Assembly: GCA_029959195.1 (NCBI GenBank)
Contig: CP114117.1
Location: 1 to 64,000, forward strand
DNA length: 64,000 nucleotides
Reading direction: 5' to 3'
DNA from: Dictyophora rubrovolvata
Taxonomy: Eukaryota; Basidiomycota; Agaricomycetes; Phallales; Phallaceae
The translations under genes and the position numbers were made by a program. Positions within the stretch are counted from its first letter, which is position 1. Every line of letters starts with the position of its first letter. The notes beneath the pieces are model-generated. The model was not told where the DNA came from, did no database searches, and saw nothing but the letters and a program-made list of their open reading frames with translations. Positions 34,318-47,018 of the stretch are shown piece by piece.

Positions 34318-36335
34318 TCATCGAAGGTTCTGACATGATACGTGCCCAAAAGCTATCCAAGCGCATATAGCCATGATGCTGTTTGCGACAATAACGCTCG
34401 TAGAATTGACGATTGGGAGAACTGCAGCAGATGAAACGGCACTGAATACGTGACGGAAGGCACTACATAAAGCAAGTATGGATCAAATGTCTTAGACATA
34501 AGTGAGGTAAATTCGAGGTTCTCATACATACCCTGATACGGCCATGGCTTCCGCTCCTCGGTGACGGACGATGTCGACGAGGTAGGTTGCGGATGGGGCA
34601 AGAACCGTATCAATCTAAATTACCGTATTAGCTGAGCGAGAGTGAAAGTAGATTGAAGCACACGTACCCCCATGCCAGATAAAAACAGACATATTAAACA
34701 GATGGTTAAACCCAGGTTTCCAGATATGTACGTGGCCGTAAGTGCAAAAATTATCAATGAGATAGGAAGTAAAACGAGGCTGCCGGGGATAGTTGCTTTG
34801 AGCCTGTCCTCTGGATACCATGCGCCTTGTCGTTGTTTTTTGCCGCGGATGATGGCAATATCGGCCAGCCTTCCAGCGACGGTAGCCCCGACTGTGAAAG
34901 AGACTTGAAAAGATTGTACAGCAACCAATAAACGAATGATGCAAACCCATGTTTCCTGCTCCTGCTGGAAGGAAGCATAATCCTATCGCCGCGGGTGTGT
35001 TGAGATCATATGCCTTTCCCTACATGGTGTAGCTTTAAAATTTGTTAATCGTTGTATGGAGGAAAGGCACTAACTAATGTGAACGCCAGTGGAACTATTA
35101 GTGCTAAAATACCGTCATTATACATATTCCCTCAGTATTAAGAATTTGCTCACCATAATACGTCATAAGTGCAAATGCCGAAGAAAGGACCTGTCATGAG
35201 GGTGAATGAATTAGAACACGATAGTAATAAGCATGTTTCTTATTTTCACCAATAGAAGAATAACAGGACTTTTCAACAACGTCAAAGTTGAGAACGGGTT
35301 CAACCAGACCCACCGCCACGCTTCTACTTTTTGGTTTTGGTTTTCGTTCCCGTCTTCAGGACGAATCGTTCCGCTCTCCATATTTTTCGCTCTCTCTTGT
35401 GCGAGTAACTTGTCCAAGCCTCGAACGCCGGGATGACTCGTTTCGGGAAGATAAACCAAAACAATCGCGGCAATTCCTAGTCCCATTACGGCGAGGAGAA
35501 GTTGTGTAACACGCCAGGAAGCATAGGTTCCGAGTGCACCGCCAATCATCGGGGCAAGAGGTAAGCCGAGCAAAATAGCCTAACGAGTAGAACAGACTCA
35601 GATATCATAAAGAGACGACACCTAGCTACCCACTGCGAAGAAAATACCCATTCCAGTTCCTCGCTCCTCCAGTCGATATATATCGGATATTGAAGCCGCA
35701 CCAACCGCTTGCACACTACTCGCTCGTTGTCAGAAAAAAAGTGGACATCGTTGAGATCGACTGAATGACTGACCAAGAGGCTCCGAAGGCCTGTACACAT
35801 CGGCCAATAACTAACACAGTAATAGACTGGGCACACGCAGTGATGACGGATCCAATAGCGACCATAGGAAGAGAGGACAGATATACGGGCTGGCGTCCAT
35901 CTAGAAGGAAATAAGTGCCCAGTAAAGCGAAGCTGAAATTACAACGAACAAAACTCAGCATAGGGCGCCCAAACTAGGTTTCCAACTGCTATTAAGAAGA
36001 TGTAAGCGCCCACAGTGTAGCTGCGGTAGAAGCAAGTATGGAGTCAGTACTAGTTGAAGTGCCCACGACGAACGAAAATATTACTTGACAATCTCGCCCG
36101 TAGTATTCAATTCTTCTGCAATCTGAGGAATCGTCGGAATAAAACAGCCGGAAGCGAAGGCTACCATTGTGGATGGTTTACTTTGAACTTCAAAGATCAG
36201 AAAAAACGTACGAGCAATGATTCCAGCTAATGAAATAACGAGCGTAATGACCTTCTTCTTTTGAGGTGTAAATCGATCATAAGGATCAAGAACCTGATGA
36301 CGGTTTTGAAGCAATGGAGTGCGTTCAGATGACAT
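34318..36335 (-). CDS. MFS transporter, DHA1-like (copy 1)
   Basis: Twelve exons close in phase (36212-36335, 36085-36160, 35950-36020, 35774-35900, 35634-35715, 35250-35579, 35154-35190, 35075-35103, 34947-35019, 34668-34891, 34532-34614, 34318-34462) to 466 residues. The motifs are those of the major facilitator superfamily: FASGCFIPTIPQIAEELNTT, motif A YGRQPVY, GRCVQAFGAS, motif C LGLPLAPMIGG, the PETSHPG loop end, and a second-half GRLAD. Members of this group export drugs, polyamines or metabolites by proton antiport at the plasma membrane; the substrate is unknown. Nine internal exons match in length and phase those of the copy at 41170-43393, which is in the opposite orientation. Confidence 0.88.
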
Positions 36336-38153
36336 AGGGGGAACAAATGAACGGGGTAGTAATAGGAGGAGGAAGAGTTTTCTCTGGAACTTCCCTATCA
36401 GCCTTTTAAGATCGCTCTAAAGAGGATGGAGTTGTAATGAATTGAACGCCATCCGGCCGGTGCTTACGAAGGGGCGTTTGCGGTGGAGGCGGCACCACCA
36501 GTTACGGTATGTTTTCGGAAAAATTTGATATCAGCAAGTGAAACTCTCCCCCCATCAAACGGCTGGACGTGTCATGGTCAGACCTTTTAGCATGCTCTTC
36601 CAGAGGCCTGGCAGAGGTAATATACCAATAACATAAAGCTGAAGTTTTGAAGGTATAGCCTGGAGTCGTCTCTTCTCAGTACCGATGATAGGGTTAAACG
36701 CTAACCTTAATCAACCGGTCCGAAGCGAGTAAGTATTATTGATATTGAGAGGCGATGTTATTGAATTAAATTCTTTCCTGTATGTATTGAAGAAGAACCA
36801 TCCATACATATGCACCGGTATACGGCATGAGAACACGATCCTAAAGCAGGCCTGTGACGGTCTGGCGCAAGTGAGTCTGACAAAATGACAAGGATTCAGA
36901 CTCCGCTAGCTGACATCGCTTAAGAACTGTAATTGAGGAATCAAAAATGTTTCTTCCAGGCCGAGACAGTTCGTAAGATGTATTTCAACGAATGCCGAGC
37001 TGACCAGCTCAAAGATACAGTACCAAACAGACTCCATATGCGCTTTATGCAATAGATATTGAATACGGCGGTATGAGCGTTTTACCAATAATGTAGTTAT
37101 GCCGAGGGCAAAGCAAGGTATACAATTACCTGAAAGGGCTGGTACTTCCATATCTTTTCAAAAAATAAGATTATGATACGTGATGATGCGTGGTGGCATC
37201 CTACATATTGTTCACATGTACACATCATAGTATTCATATTGATATGTATAGTAGTAGGCTTGTCCCCATTTTTTCTCCGACGGTGAAGTCAGCCTAATTA
37301 ACATAAAACACATCTAGCCTAATACGTGTGAATTGGGCATTCCCCTTGATGATCAATTGGTGGAAACGAAAACAGAAACTTGCTGGCCGCTCTCTATGGT
37401 ACTATATGGGGCTTGAATCATGAACATTTGAAATAATCAAAGGAAATGAACAAAGCACAACGGCATGATTATTCATTTGCGTGAAGACATGCCCGGAGCC
37501 TTTTTGAATGGAAAACAGCCCTGCCGGCGAATATGTGAGAAACCTTTATATTGGGTATAAATTTTCGTTACCAATATCAATAAATTACTGAATACTGGCC
37601 AGGGTTGTTGATGCCAAATATATCATTGGCTCGCCACTTAATGCATGTGAATTATATTAGCAGTCCAATTCAAATTTCTCTCCGCTTTCCCCCCATTTTA
37701 GCGTTGAGGACAGGAGCCCTCCTTTCTCTGATGTAATGTTATTATTATTCACGAACACCGGTTGGAGTGGAATGATGAATGCAGTTTAACTCCAAGACAC
37801 ACACTCAAAAGCTCCCCAAAGATAACATTACCGTGCCATTAATATCCATAGCGTACGAAAAGTGTCGAGGTGCTAGGGTAGTAAAAAAAGGTTTTAAACA
37901 TAAATTTGAATGAAGTATAGCTAGCTTAAAGAACGAATTCATAGGTCTGAGTTAAGAATATGAAAGAGATGAGAAATAATTTAATTTAATTTCCGTACAT
38001 TAAAAATACACAAACTAAAGTCTCTGAAAAGGATCCTACGTTAGCTCCAAGGTCCGATCATGAGACTATTAGCGGATACCTTACTTTTCAATGAACAGAT
38101 GAGAAACTAGAAACCCACTAGAGCTCAAATGAGACACTGTTTCAAACACCACC
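36336..38153. other. 1.8-kb intergenic region
   Basis: A minus frame at 36906-37151 opens with an ATG and a hydrophobic segment but has no recognised family and no splice partner. The rest is AT-rich. The MFS copy 1 promoter lies at the left end. Confidence 0.4.
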
Positions 38154-40143
38154 CTAAACATGTTTCTTATTGTCGTCATAAGCGTGATTGTCATTAGACG
38201 AGATCATATCACTCGTTCCTCTATCTCTATTTTCCAAAACCAATAATGTCGACTGGAGACTTCCTTCCAATGAGTCCAAATCTAACTCGGTTTCATGGAC
38301 TAAGGGTGATCCATCTTGTGACGGGGTTCCAGAATTACTGACGGTATCAGCACCTCCGGGACCATAATACTCGTCGGTATGCGTTGGAGACGTTCGTCCG
38401 AAATCTGGGTGCGGCTCTATGGGCATTGACCTCGTAGACATTGCAGTGCTGGGTCGAGATGCTGAAGAAGAGGTTGCGTCTGCTAGCTCTTTGCGTAAAG
38501 CTTCTAATTCTCGTTCGAACCTATGTTATGAAATCACGTGAGTAACCGCGCGAATATTGCATCATGGATGATAATAATGGTAACGTACTTGCGTCCAAAT
38601 ACCTCAATGTAAAAGCCACCGCCATTCCAGACACTGACTGCAAATATGATCCACAAGAAAACGCCACTCCAAAAGGGACTATCATACAGAATATATATGG
38701 CGGGCAGTGCGGTAATCATGGAATACACTGTAAAAAGAACAAGATTATAAAAAGAAATGTTGTTGAGTGCCGGAAGGTAGAATTTTTGGTTTTACCTAAT
38801 TGACCAGCCATGAAAGCCGATTCTCTGTTGTCAGGTCTGACATTCGAAAGCGCTCTACCGATGACGCCCCGTTTATCGTTCAGTAGCCACGAAAATGAGG
38901 TAGTTCTTAAGCCTGATTCGATTTTTTGCCGACGATCCACTAGAAGGAATTTCCAATAGAGCGCTTGCCATACAATGTCTGGGGAAGTTGAATGAGAGGT
39001 ATTTTGGGAACATATGACACAATGGGGAAATTACATGTGATGCCACTGATTAGTAAAGCTTTCGGACCGTTCAGATGTGGTAATTTTGCCAAGGCTGGGA
39101 AACGCATGTACGAATTCGGATAGAAATGTCTGGAATTTAGAACGGCGTCAGGGAATGAAGACGTGGCTATTGACATGAATTCTTCTTACCTGATAATTGT
39201 AAAAGTAAAGGGAGGATATAAGTGAATAAAAAGGGAGGTGACCTTGTCCGCGTCATGAAAGACGAGACTATTGCGCCACGTTATGACGGCACTAGCTAGC
39301 GAGCCGTGCGCAAGACAATATGACGCCATCAGGAATGTGGTGCTGGATGGTAGTAACCAGATATAAATTAGACATATGATGTTTGCATAATAACATAAAT
39401 CGAATAAAAAGTAGTGCCAGGCTTTTCGTTTGTAAGTGTACCATCGAAGAGGAATGAGAGAAAGAGCGCCAATGGTATACGCGATATGAACCCATCTAGT
39501 ATATACGATGATTAGAAGATGGGAAAATAAGGAAGACAAAATGATATCGGACGAACTCTGGGGCAATACCAAACATGAGTGCTGACGAGGCCACCGCGTT
39601 GACACCCAGGAAGAAGGAAATCTTTTCTCGTGTCCGGACGACTTTCGTCGACTGCCAGGTGACGGCAAGTTTCGTCATGCGATCGGACACCTGTCAAGAT
39701 AAAATTATCTTTGAAAGCAAACATGATTCTAAGCAATACTTTACCTTCACTTTGAACTTTTGCATCTCCTTCTCCAAATCGACAGAATAACGAAACTCTC
39801 CTATAGGCGTTTTCGTGCGCCTTAGAGCCTCCTCGGCACGTATCTTGAGTTTGTCGCTTTGCTTCTTTAGATGCCTTTCCAGGAGGTCTATTCGTGAATC
39901 GAAGTACGTTTCAATCGTGTCTGCGTCATAAAGGTTTAAAACGAGGAAATATTCAATAAGTAAATGAGTCCCTATACCCAACAAGGTAAATCCCGTGGTC
40001 CATCCTAGCTCGTCTTTCCGGAATCTTTCAAAGGGCATGGAAAAGTGACCCATACTAGTCGGGGCGGGAGTTTGTGAGCTTAGAGATGGAATGGAAGAGG
40101 AGCGAGGACGTGGGGAGGGCGGTTCTGATATAGAGACGACCAT
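38154..40143 (-). CDS. GPC1: Glycerophosphocholine acyltransferase (GPC1/DUF2838 family)
   Basis: Seven exons close in phase (39745-40143, 39557-39690, 39190-39495, 39035-39129, 38796-38978, 38589-38727, 38154-38520) to 540 residues. The conserved core reads SFFLGVNAVASSALMFGIAPEW, LRWYTYKRKAWHYFLFDLCYY, GSLASAVITWRNSLVFHD and KVTSLFIHLYPPFTFTIIRHFYP, diagnostic of the DUF2838 family of yeast Gpc1. That enzyme acylates glycerophosphocholine with acyl-CoA to make lysophosphatidylcholine in phospholipid remodelling. Several transmembrane helices run through the core. The N-terminus is Ser/Pro-rich followed by a coiled-coil-like segment (LLERHLKKQSDKLKIRAEEA), and the C-tail is acidic and Ser-rich. 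Intron 2 uses a GTTCGT donor, which restores the conserved PEW. Confidence 0.92.
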
Positions 40144-41169
40144 AGTGTCCGAGAGGGTGTAACGTTAATGGAATGGACAGACAGGACGAGTCAATCGGTT
40201 GAGATAGGAGAGATATTATAGGAGAAGGTCTAAACAGATGCGTCCACGCACGACGCCTTGCACGCACGCGCTCAGTTGCTTTGCCATCCGGGACCAAACT
40301 GTGACTCACTCCATGTCACATTCTCGTTGGTCCTGGCACGTTCGAGATGTTGGGCCAAAGTTCCCTAGTGAATCATAGTTTTTTCTTGTGGTTTTGTCTC
40401 GTGAACATTGTATATTTTGAAACCCATGCATGAAAGCGTTGGGGTGTCTTCTACTATTACTCCCACAGTTGTCCTGGGTCCATCGGTCGGTAAGAAAACT
40501 CAAGTACTAATACATAATCGTGTCCTTGCCGCTCTATTATGGTATCTATGGACCATCGCACCAATGTATGTCACGTGTTTTTTTTAATTTTTTTTTTTCA
40601 TTTTATTTGTATTTTCTCTGACCCGCGTTTCATGTCACCCTCATGCCGCTCTCTTAGATCGCCGTTATAGACGTCAAGCAAAGTGCTGCAGCAGGCATAC
40701 CAGCCTAATTGTCCAAGGCGTATCGAGATCCACATCCTCTGTTGAAAGTGAATATCTAATTCGCCTTCGCCCGTTCTATGGCTCGTATGCCCAACCACCA
40801 AACGAACCTGCTCGCACACACCCCACGAGTATTAGTACGCTACCTACTCATATACATGAAACATCGGCAAAACATCTTGCTAAAGCTGCTTCAAGCTCAG
40901 AGATCTGTATCGCCAAACCGATCTTCGCTTTGCGGTTTGCAACGAGTTTACTTACTCTAGACCCTCTTCTCTTATTTTACGTATTATTTCTTTTTCACGG
41001 GCTCCGACGGGTGGACAGTAAACGACAGAAAGCTATAATATATAACAAACATGTGCATGCACGCCCTTCAACGACGTATTCCCCGTTCCAAGTCAGAGTC
41101 ATTCCTACACAGCCCCCACCCGCCCGTTGACCCGTTAACCAATCCTATTTCGTTGCAAGTCCATCATTG
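40144..41169. other. Divergent intergenic region between GPC1 and MFS copy 2
   Basis: About 1 kb that must contain both promoters. A T-rich tract at 40578-40605 and other low-complexity stretches are present. No coding signal. Confidence 0.45.
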
Positions 41170-43393
41170 ATGTCCGAAAGAGATTCTCTACTCAGGGTCA
41201 AGCCCAGCGCGCTCGCGACCCCCAATGGTTCTTTAGCTTCCCTACCACTTGATATGTATGAGCGGTTTACAGTAAGGCAGAAACGCATAATTACCGCCTT
41301 GATTTCTTTGGCTGGCATCATAGGACGTGAGTCCAAGTCACGTGGCGCAGCCAAACATAGCAGCTCTGAGCTAACGAATCTCTCTTCATTTCCACCGGGC
41401 GCGAACCACTGTTAGCATTTGCATCTGGCAGCTTTGTGCCCACTGTACCACAAATCGCGGAGGATCTCAACACAACTGGACTCGTCATAAAGTGGGTTCC
41501 TTAGTTTCCTCTTCCAATCTTTCCGGGCGTTAATGAATAACAAGTTACACCGTTGGAGCTTATGTGCTTACCCTCGCTCTAGGAAACCTATTTTGGGGAC
41601 CTTATGCAGAATTCTGTAAGCGTGCTTTCTCTGTTTTTCTATTCCATTTTATCATTGTGATCCTTTTTAAAAAACTTTAGATGGTCGCCGACCCGTTTAT
41701 ATGATGTCCCTTCCCTTGGTTTGCCTTGGTTCCATCGCTTCTGCTCTCTCACAAAATGTTCTACAACTCGTGTTAGGGCGCTGTATCCAGGCTTTTGGCG
41801 CTTCTTGGTAAATCTTTCTATATATATACAAAGCTCTTCGTGATATTCAAATGTACGGTGTTCTAAAGTGTGCTAGCTGTTGGTGCCGCTACCATATCGG
41901 ACATCTATATCCTAGAAGAGCGCGGCACAGCTATGGGCGTTTTCTTTGGGGTAAATGATTCTTTTCTTTTTTTTTCCTCCCAAGATCTGAATTACCTTAG
42001 GCGATATTATTGGGCCCACCATTGGCCCCATTATTTGGGGGACTCGTCGCAACATATTTCTCATGGCGCGCGACACAGTTCTTCATTTCTCTGTTAGGTC
42101 TTATTGCGTTCATATCTGTTTCTGCTTTCTTCCCAGAAACGAGCCATCCTGGTTCTAGAGGTATAGATTACTATATGACAGCAGAGGAACTGAAAGAATC
42201 CTCGTCGGTCCCGGTCTTGAATCTCAGACGATGGGTTTGGTTGAATCCCTTCAAGTCACTTCGTCTTGCTCGTAATCCGGCTATTCTATTCGTCGTAAGA
42301 CTGACATACTTTCTATTCAATTTCTCACTTATTTTTGGTGATAGGCAATATCAGCTTCCTTGGCCTTGACAACATTTTATGGTAACGTTCCATTTGTATT
42401 AGTTTGTATTAGATGACCTGCTTTTCCTAAATTTCCTTGTTTTCAAAAGTCCTATCTATGCCATTGGCTTTCGTTCTTGTATGGCAATAATAGCTTAAAT
42501 TGTAGCTGTGCTCTATGTAACGTATGGTTTTATAGGGACCAGCATACGGAATTACGACTCCAGCACAAATAGGAGCTTGTTTTTTTCCGTCTGGTATCGG
42601 AAGCATGCGTACGTTCTTATGTCTTATGGTATTTTTTTCATGATCTTGTGTTTTTAATAACACTTTTTACAGTTGGGGCAGCTATTTCAGGTCGTCTTGC
42701 TGACAAAGCCGTGATCAACGGTCGCATCAGACGTCAAGGCAAATGGGTTCCTGAGGACAGACTTCGAGCTTGCTTACCTGGTGCTTTATTATTACTGCCT
42801 ATCTCGCTTGTCGGGTATGCTTTAACGACAGTGTATGTCCCTGGACGCCCGGGGTTATGTTTAACTCTGATTTTTCTATTCCTTAACGGCCTGGGCGTGT
42901 GTAGCTCATTTTATTTTCACGGTTTACTCGGCCTTATCAGAATTTCTCGTAGGTTGATCTCGTCCTATCACCCGCCGCGACCTATTTCGTGGATGTATTG
43001 AGGACGCAAAGTGCCGAAATCATGGCTGTTTATAGGTAAGAACAAGATGTCTTCATTGAATATTTTATAATTACTCATCTACATAAAATGAATGAAAGTG
43101 CTTTTAGAAGTACTTTTTGCGCTGTCGTTTCAGCAGGTGTATTACCAACTGTCGACGCGTACGGGATCGTGGGTACAAATTCTCTGGCGAGCGGAATTGC
43201 TTGGATTGCATTTCTGTAAGTCCATGTGTGCGCTTGCATTATGGTATTCAAGCTTCCTTTTTGACCTACGTACGATTTTGGTACATTCCTTTGCAGGTTA
43301 TTGTTTATTACGATTCGCTATGGTCGCGAATTGCGTGAATGGTTAGATGTCGGCTTTACGTGTTCTCTGCATTCGGAAGAGTCAATGGCTTAG
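41170..43393 (+). CDS. MFS transporter, DHA1-like (copy 2)
   Basis: Thirteen exons close in phase (41170-41326, 41416-41491, 41545-41615, 41681-41807, 41869-41950, 42001-42294, 42345-42381, 42450-42478, 42536-42608, 42673-42896, 42953-43035, 43111-43215, 43297-43393) to 484 residues. The motifs parallel copy 1: FASGSFVPTVPQIAEDLNTTG, YGRRPVYM, GRCIQAFGAS, LEERGTAMGVFFG, LGPPLAPLFGG, PETSHPGSRG, ISGRLADKAV, and a C-terminal IRYGRELREWLD. Exons 2-5 and 7-11 are identical in length to those of copy 1 (76, 71, 127, 82 and 37, 29, 73, 224, 83 nt). It has one more C-terminal intron and a longer N-terminus. Probably a plasma-membrane exporter of unknown substrate. Confidence 0.9.
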
Positions 43394-43970
43394 TGAATGG
43401 ACAGGTATGAGATATGGGGAAGCCTAACTTCTTTCAGTGTCTTGGCATAATATACACACGAAAGTATAATGATAAATGCTGTTGGCTAGATCCTGTCTGT
43501 AAATATTTGTTAATTTCAATAATTTGTCAAAGAGATGACCAATTAATCCAATAAACCCGGTCATTTCGTTATGAAATAATACCTAGCAAGTCCAATGGCA
43601 TAGCAATATGACAAGTGTTAATAATTTTTGATTTTGAAACGTGAATTGGCGTAGTTACTGTCATCATTAATAATCACTTTGAGATTTTTTAATAAAGAGA
43701 CGCTGCTCAAAAGAATGTGTGTATGTATGTGTTTTTCCAAGATAAATACAAAAATATAAGGATGCGTGAATGAACTGGACTAATGCAAAACGAGCCGAAA
43801 TGTAGGGGAAAGAATACATAAAACGTTTGAATAATAAATAAATTAATACGGGCTACAGAGGAGAATCAACAACAGGCTGGGTAACTCAATATACGATACA
43901 AAACAAAACAAGACAGATAACCCGAAAGGGAGGGAAAGAAGGGAAACACTTTTAAAGATTGCATACGGAA
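43394..43970. other. AT-rich spacer
   Basis: No coding signal. Two converging genes end here. Confidence 0.4.
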
Positions 43971-45078
43971 CTAGGCAGTCAACGTTATTTCACACCCGAG
44001 GGAACTACGCCCTGGTGATGGCATCCTTTTCCGGCGAAGAGGCCTCCCACTGGTTAATTGATGGCGGCGCAAGATGGCTTGAGCAACAAGTTGAGCTGGA
44101 TCAAGAATCTGGCTGTGGTGGGAAGTGGATCGCGATGACTGTGAATATGGCACGTTGTGGCGTGTCATTATCGTCTGGATTGGCACCCCCTCGGACAATT
44201 CTAATGAATGCGAACCAGAAAATTTTACTAGTCTCATAGGGTCGCTTATCGAGCGTTTTTCCCCATGGTCCCGCACCTTTTTGATAATAGGATACCACCT
44301 GCACTGAACCATATTTTCCAGTCGCGTAAAGAATGTAAGCTCGTAGGACCACGGCTGGTGTTCGCATTGTTGCATGTGCCATACGAGACTTTCATACATC
44401 TTCACCCACCAGCGTGCCTCCGATATATCGGACTTGGAGATGTGTCGATGTATCTTAACTAAGGATGAAGGAAAAGAGCGCGTTGGATGAGGAGTGGTCG
44501 GAACGGATGAGCTGAGAGATGAAGCCGGCGATACGCGATTGAGTTCTAAATTCAACGGAAGAGAGGGTATAAGGTTGATAACTGGAGATGAGAATGAATG
44601 CTTTTGTTGAGTAATCGGGGATAAGGAGGGCGTTGTTTTTGAGGGTGCGTCTAACTTGGCCCTGCACGCTTGATATTCAGATGGGGTTGACGGTAACCGG
44701 CTTGGCACTTCGTTCGGGGTTTTGGGCCTAATGTCGATTGAACAAGGTGACGAAGTCGTCGTCGGGGGCTGTTGCGGACGTATCAAGTTCTGTGAGAAAC
44801 ATCGTGGATAGGGCTTTTTATGTGCTGGAAGGGAGCTCAAAACCACTGAAAGAAAACACGGGGACATGCAAATTATACTCACTTTTTAGTTTGAAATCTT
44901 TCCTTCGAGTTCGCGGCGACGATGGGGTGAACGGTGAGACTGGTTTAAGACTTAAAGGGATCACTAATGGATGACACAAAAGTGTATCATTCTTGATGGC
45001 GGTAGTGACGACAGCGGCGGGGGTTGATTTGGTCGACAATTGTACAGGTTTGGAATGAAGGTAGATTGGTTGACCCAT
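43971..45078 (-). pseudogene. Ser/Pro-rich hypothetical protein with a frame break
   Basis: Exon 1 (44883-45078, start MGQPIYLHSKP) joins in phase to an exon beginning at 44824. The first part is Ser/Pro/Thr-rich low complexity, then SEARWWVKMYESLVWHM in one frame. From about 44365 a different frame carries far more protein-like text: RTPAVVLRAYILYATGKYG, TSKIFWFAFIRIVRGG and IFTVIAIHFPPQP, stopping at 44101. The original frame also stays open to 43971. A one-base indel near 44365-44380 would explain this. I do not recognise the family. Confidence 0.45.
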
Positions 45079-47018
45079 GAATGAAGGCGAATGCCAGTGG
45101 ACGTTGGTTTTAAAGGCAAGAGTAATCGTTTCTCTTGAAGCCAAAGAAGGTATGAACACGAGAATTAACTGCGTTTAATGCTTTCCGTCAGTAACTGAAA
45201 GAGTGAAGGCAAGTGAAAGGTGGAAATAATATGCATTGAAGGCGACACAGCGAAAAAATATACTGAACTTACATGGAAAGAGTATAGAATGAAGAAACGT
45301 TACATGTTGCGTGTGATGATATATACACAAATAAAAAAGCCGGACCTGCACGTTTGTCCTAATTTGGACAGGGGAATCAATTATATTTTCAACAATCAAA
45401 ATGATGGACGCAGCATCCCATTTACAGTGATGACACCATTCCTTCCCTCTTCCCTTTCAGTCTTTGTCGCACCCGTATCTGCAAAATAGTAGTATCAAGA
45501 TCGTCCACTATGATTTACAACAATCATTAACGAGAACAATGTAAAATTTGGAAATGATAAATGACCAAAACTCAACCTATGATGTAATTTTTTTCATCTT
45601 TTTCACGAGATCTTACACAGAGATGATATTGACTCGCGATCATAACACATATCTGAGAAGTAATCGGTCCTGAGTTCATCGACCCTGTACTTGGTGAGAT
45701 AGTCAAAACATTCCGCCTATGTAGTATGTAGTATATATATAGGTTGCCAAGAACATGTAAGGAAATGTAAGTTAATATCACTTTTCAAGCGTCCAGGGTT
45801 TGGGAATTTTTCTAAATGGTCTCCTACAAGTCATTACCCACCAACTAGCATTTGTGCTAATTTTAAAAGTGCCCCTCGAACGGAAGATCTGCCTCTCTGT
45901 CGGCAGCATATTTCAAGCGGCACCTGAATAAGTTGGTTTTGCTATTACCGCGGCTTTCGCGGTATAACCTTCCGTCGCTATGTTTTTCTATGCGTCGTTC
46001 ACACTGAAACTATAGATACATTCGGTTTGATGTCCTTCGTCTATCCCCCTTCTCAGGTGTCAAGTAAGTACGGGTAAAGGCTACTAAAGGGTCATAAATC
46101 CTTCTCTGACCAAAAGCAACGAAGCAATTACTTTCCTCCTCGGATCACAATGTACATATATTCCAGGGTGAGTTCAATCGAGTGCTAAAGTCATGTGACG
46201 ATAGGGCCGAATGGCTGTCAATTGAAAAAAAAGATCGAGGGTCGATCTGGTGCAAATACAACCCCCTACGGAGTAAAACAGGCGCTCACGAGTCGCACTT
46301 CGTGATGCTGTCTATTGTTTTCGACAATTTCAAGCCGTCCTCTATAAGCCCCAATTTCAAAATGTGGCTTATTGAAGGCGAAAGGCTAGGATTTTTACCT
46401 TCAAATGACTATCAAGCATTCTGTCAGAATCGATCATCAATGACTATGGATGATCAAAAACATTAAAAGAAGTGCCTTGTTGTCTTGGTGTTGTCTTGGT
46501 GCATCTAGGGTTCGTACATTCGCATATTTGTGACAAGCGTTGAGGATACTTAGATCCGGCTGATAATGGCTAAAACAAAAATCTGATTCAAAGGGAAGAA
46601 AGGGCTTAACGAAGGGTAATTCGATGACTGTGAAGAGAAGGAAGAATAGGTTAAAGACTTTAAGATATAAACGCGGTTTCTTCATAGCACATGCATGTTT
46701 GAGATTTGTTCCACCGGTAAATGCGACTAATTCTTGACACGGGGATGTCGCTTTACTAAAGCAGCGGGTTCATGCTGATGGGACGTGCAGGGTAAGTTAT
46801 AAATAGTAGTTGGCTTTCGTTCGTTTAATTATTCAAAAACTATGCGATCAACTCACTATGAGCATCAGTAGTGTCAAGAATTAGTCGTATTTGCCAGTAA
46901 TTTGTCAGTGGTGTTTAAACGAAACACCACGTGCACCAGGGTCAGATTTATAATCCATTGATTTCTCCGTTCGGATTTGTATAAAGCTTTCCCCCTTCAT
47001 CCCCGGCCTGGCACCGCA
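45079..47018. other. 1.9-kb intergenic region
   Basis: No gene recognised; the plus frame 46182-46466 has no motif. A TTATAAATAG sequence at about 46797-46806, some 210 bp before the P450 start, could be a TATA box for that gene. Confidence 0.4.
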
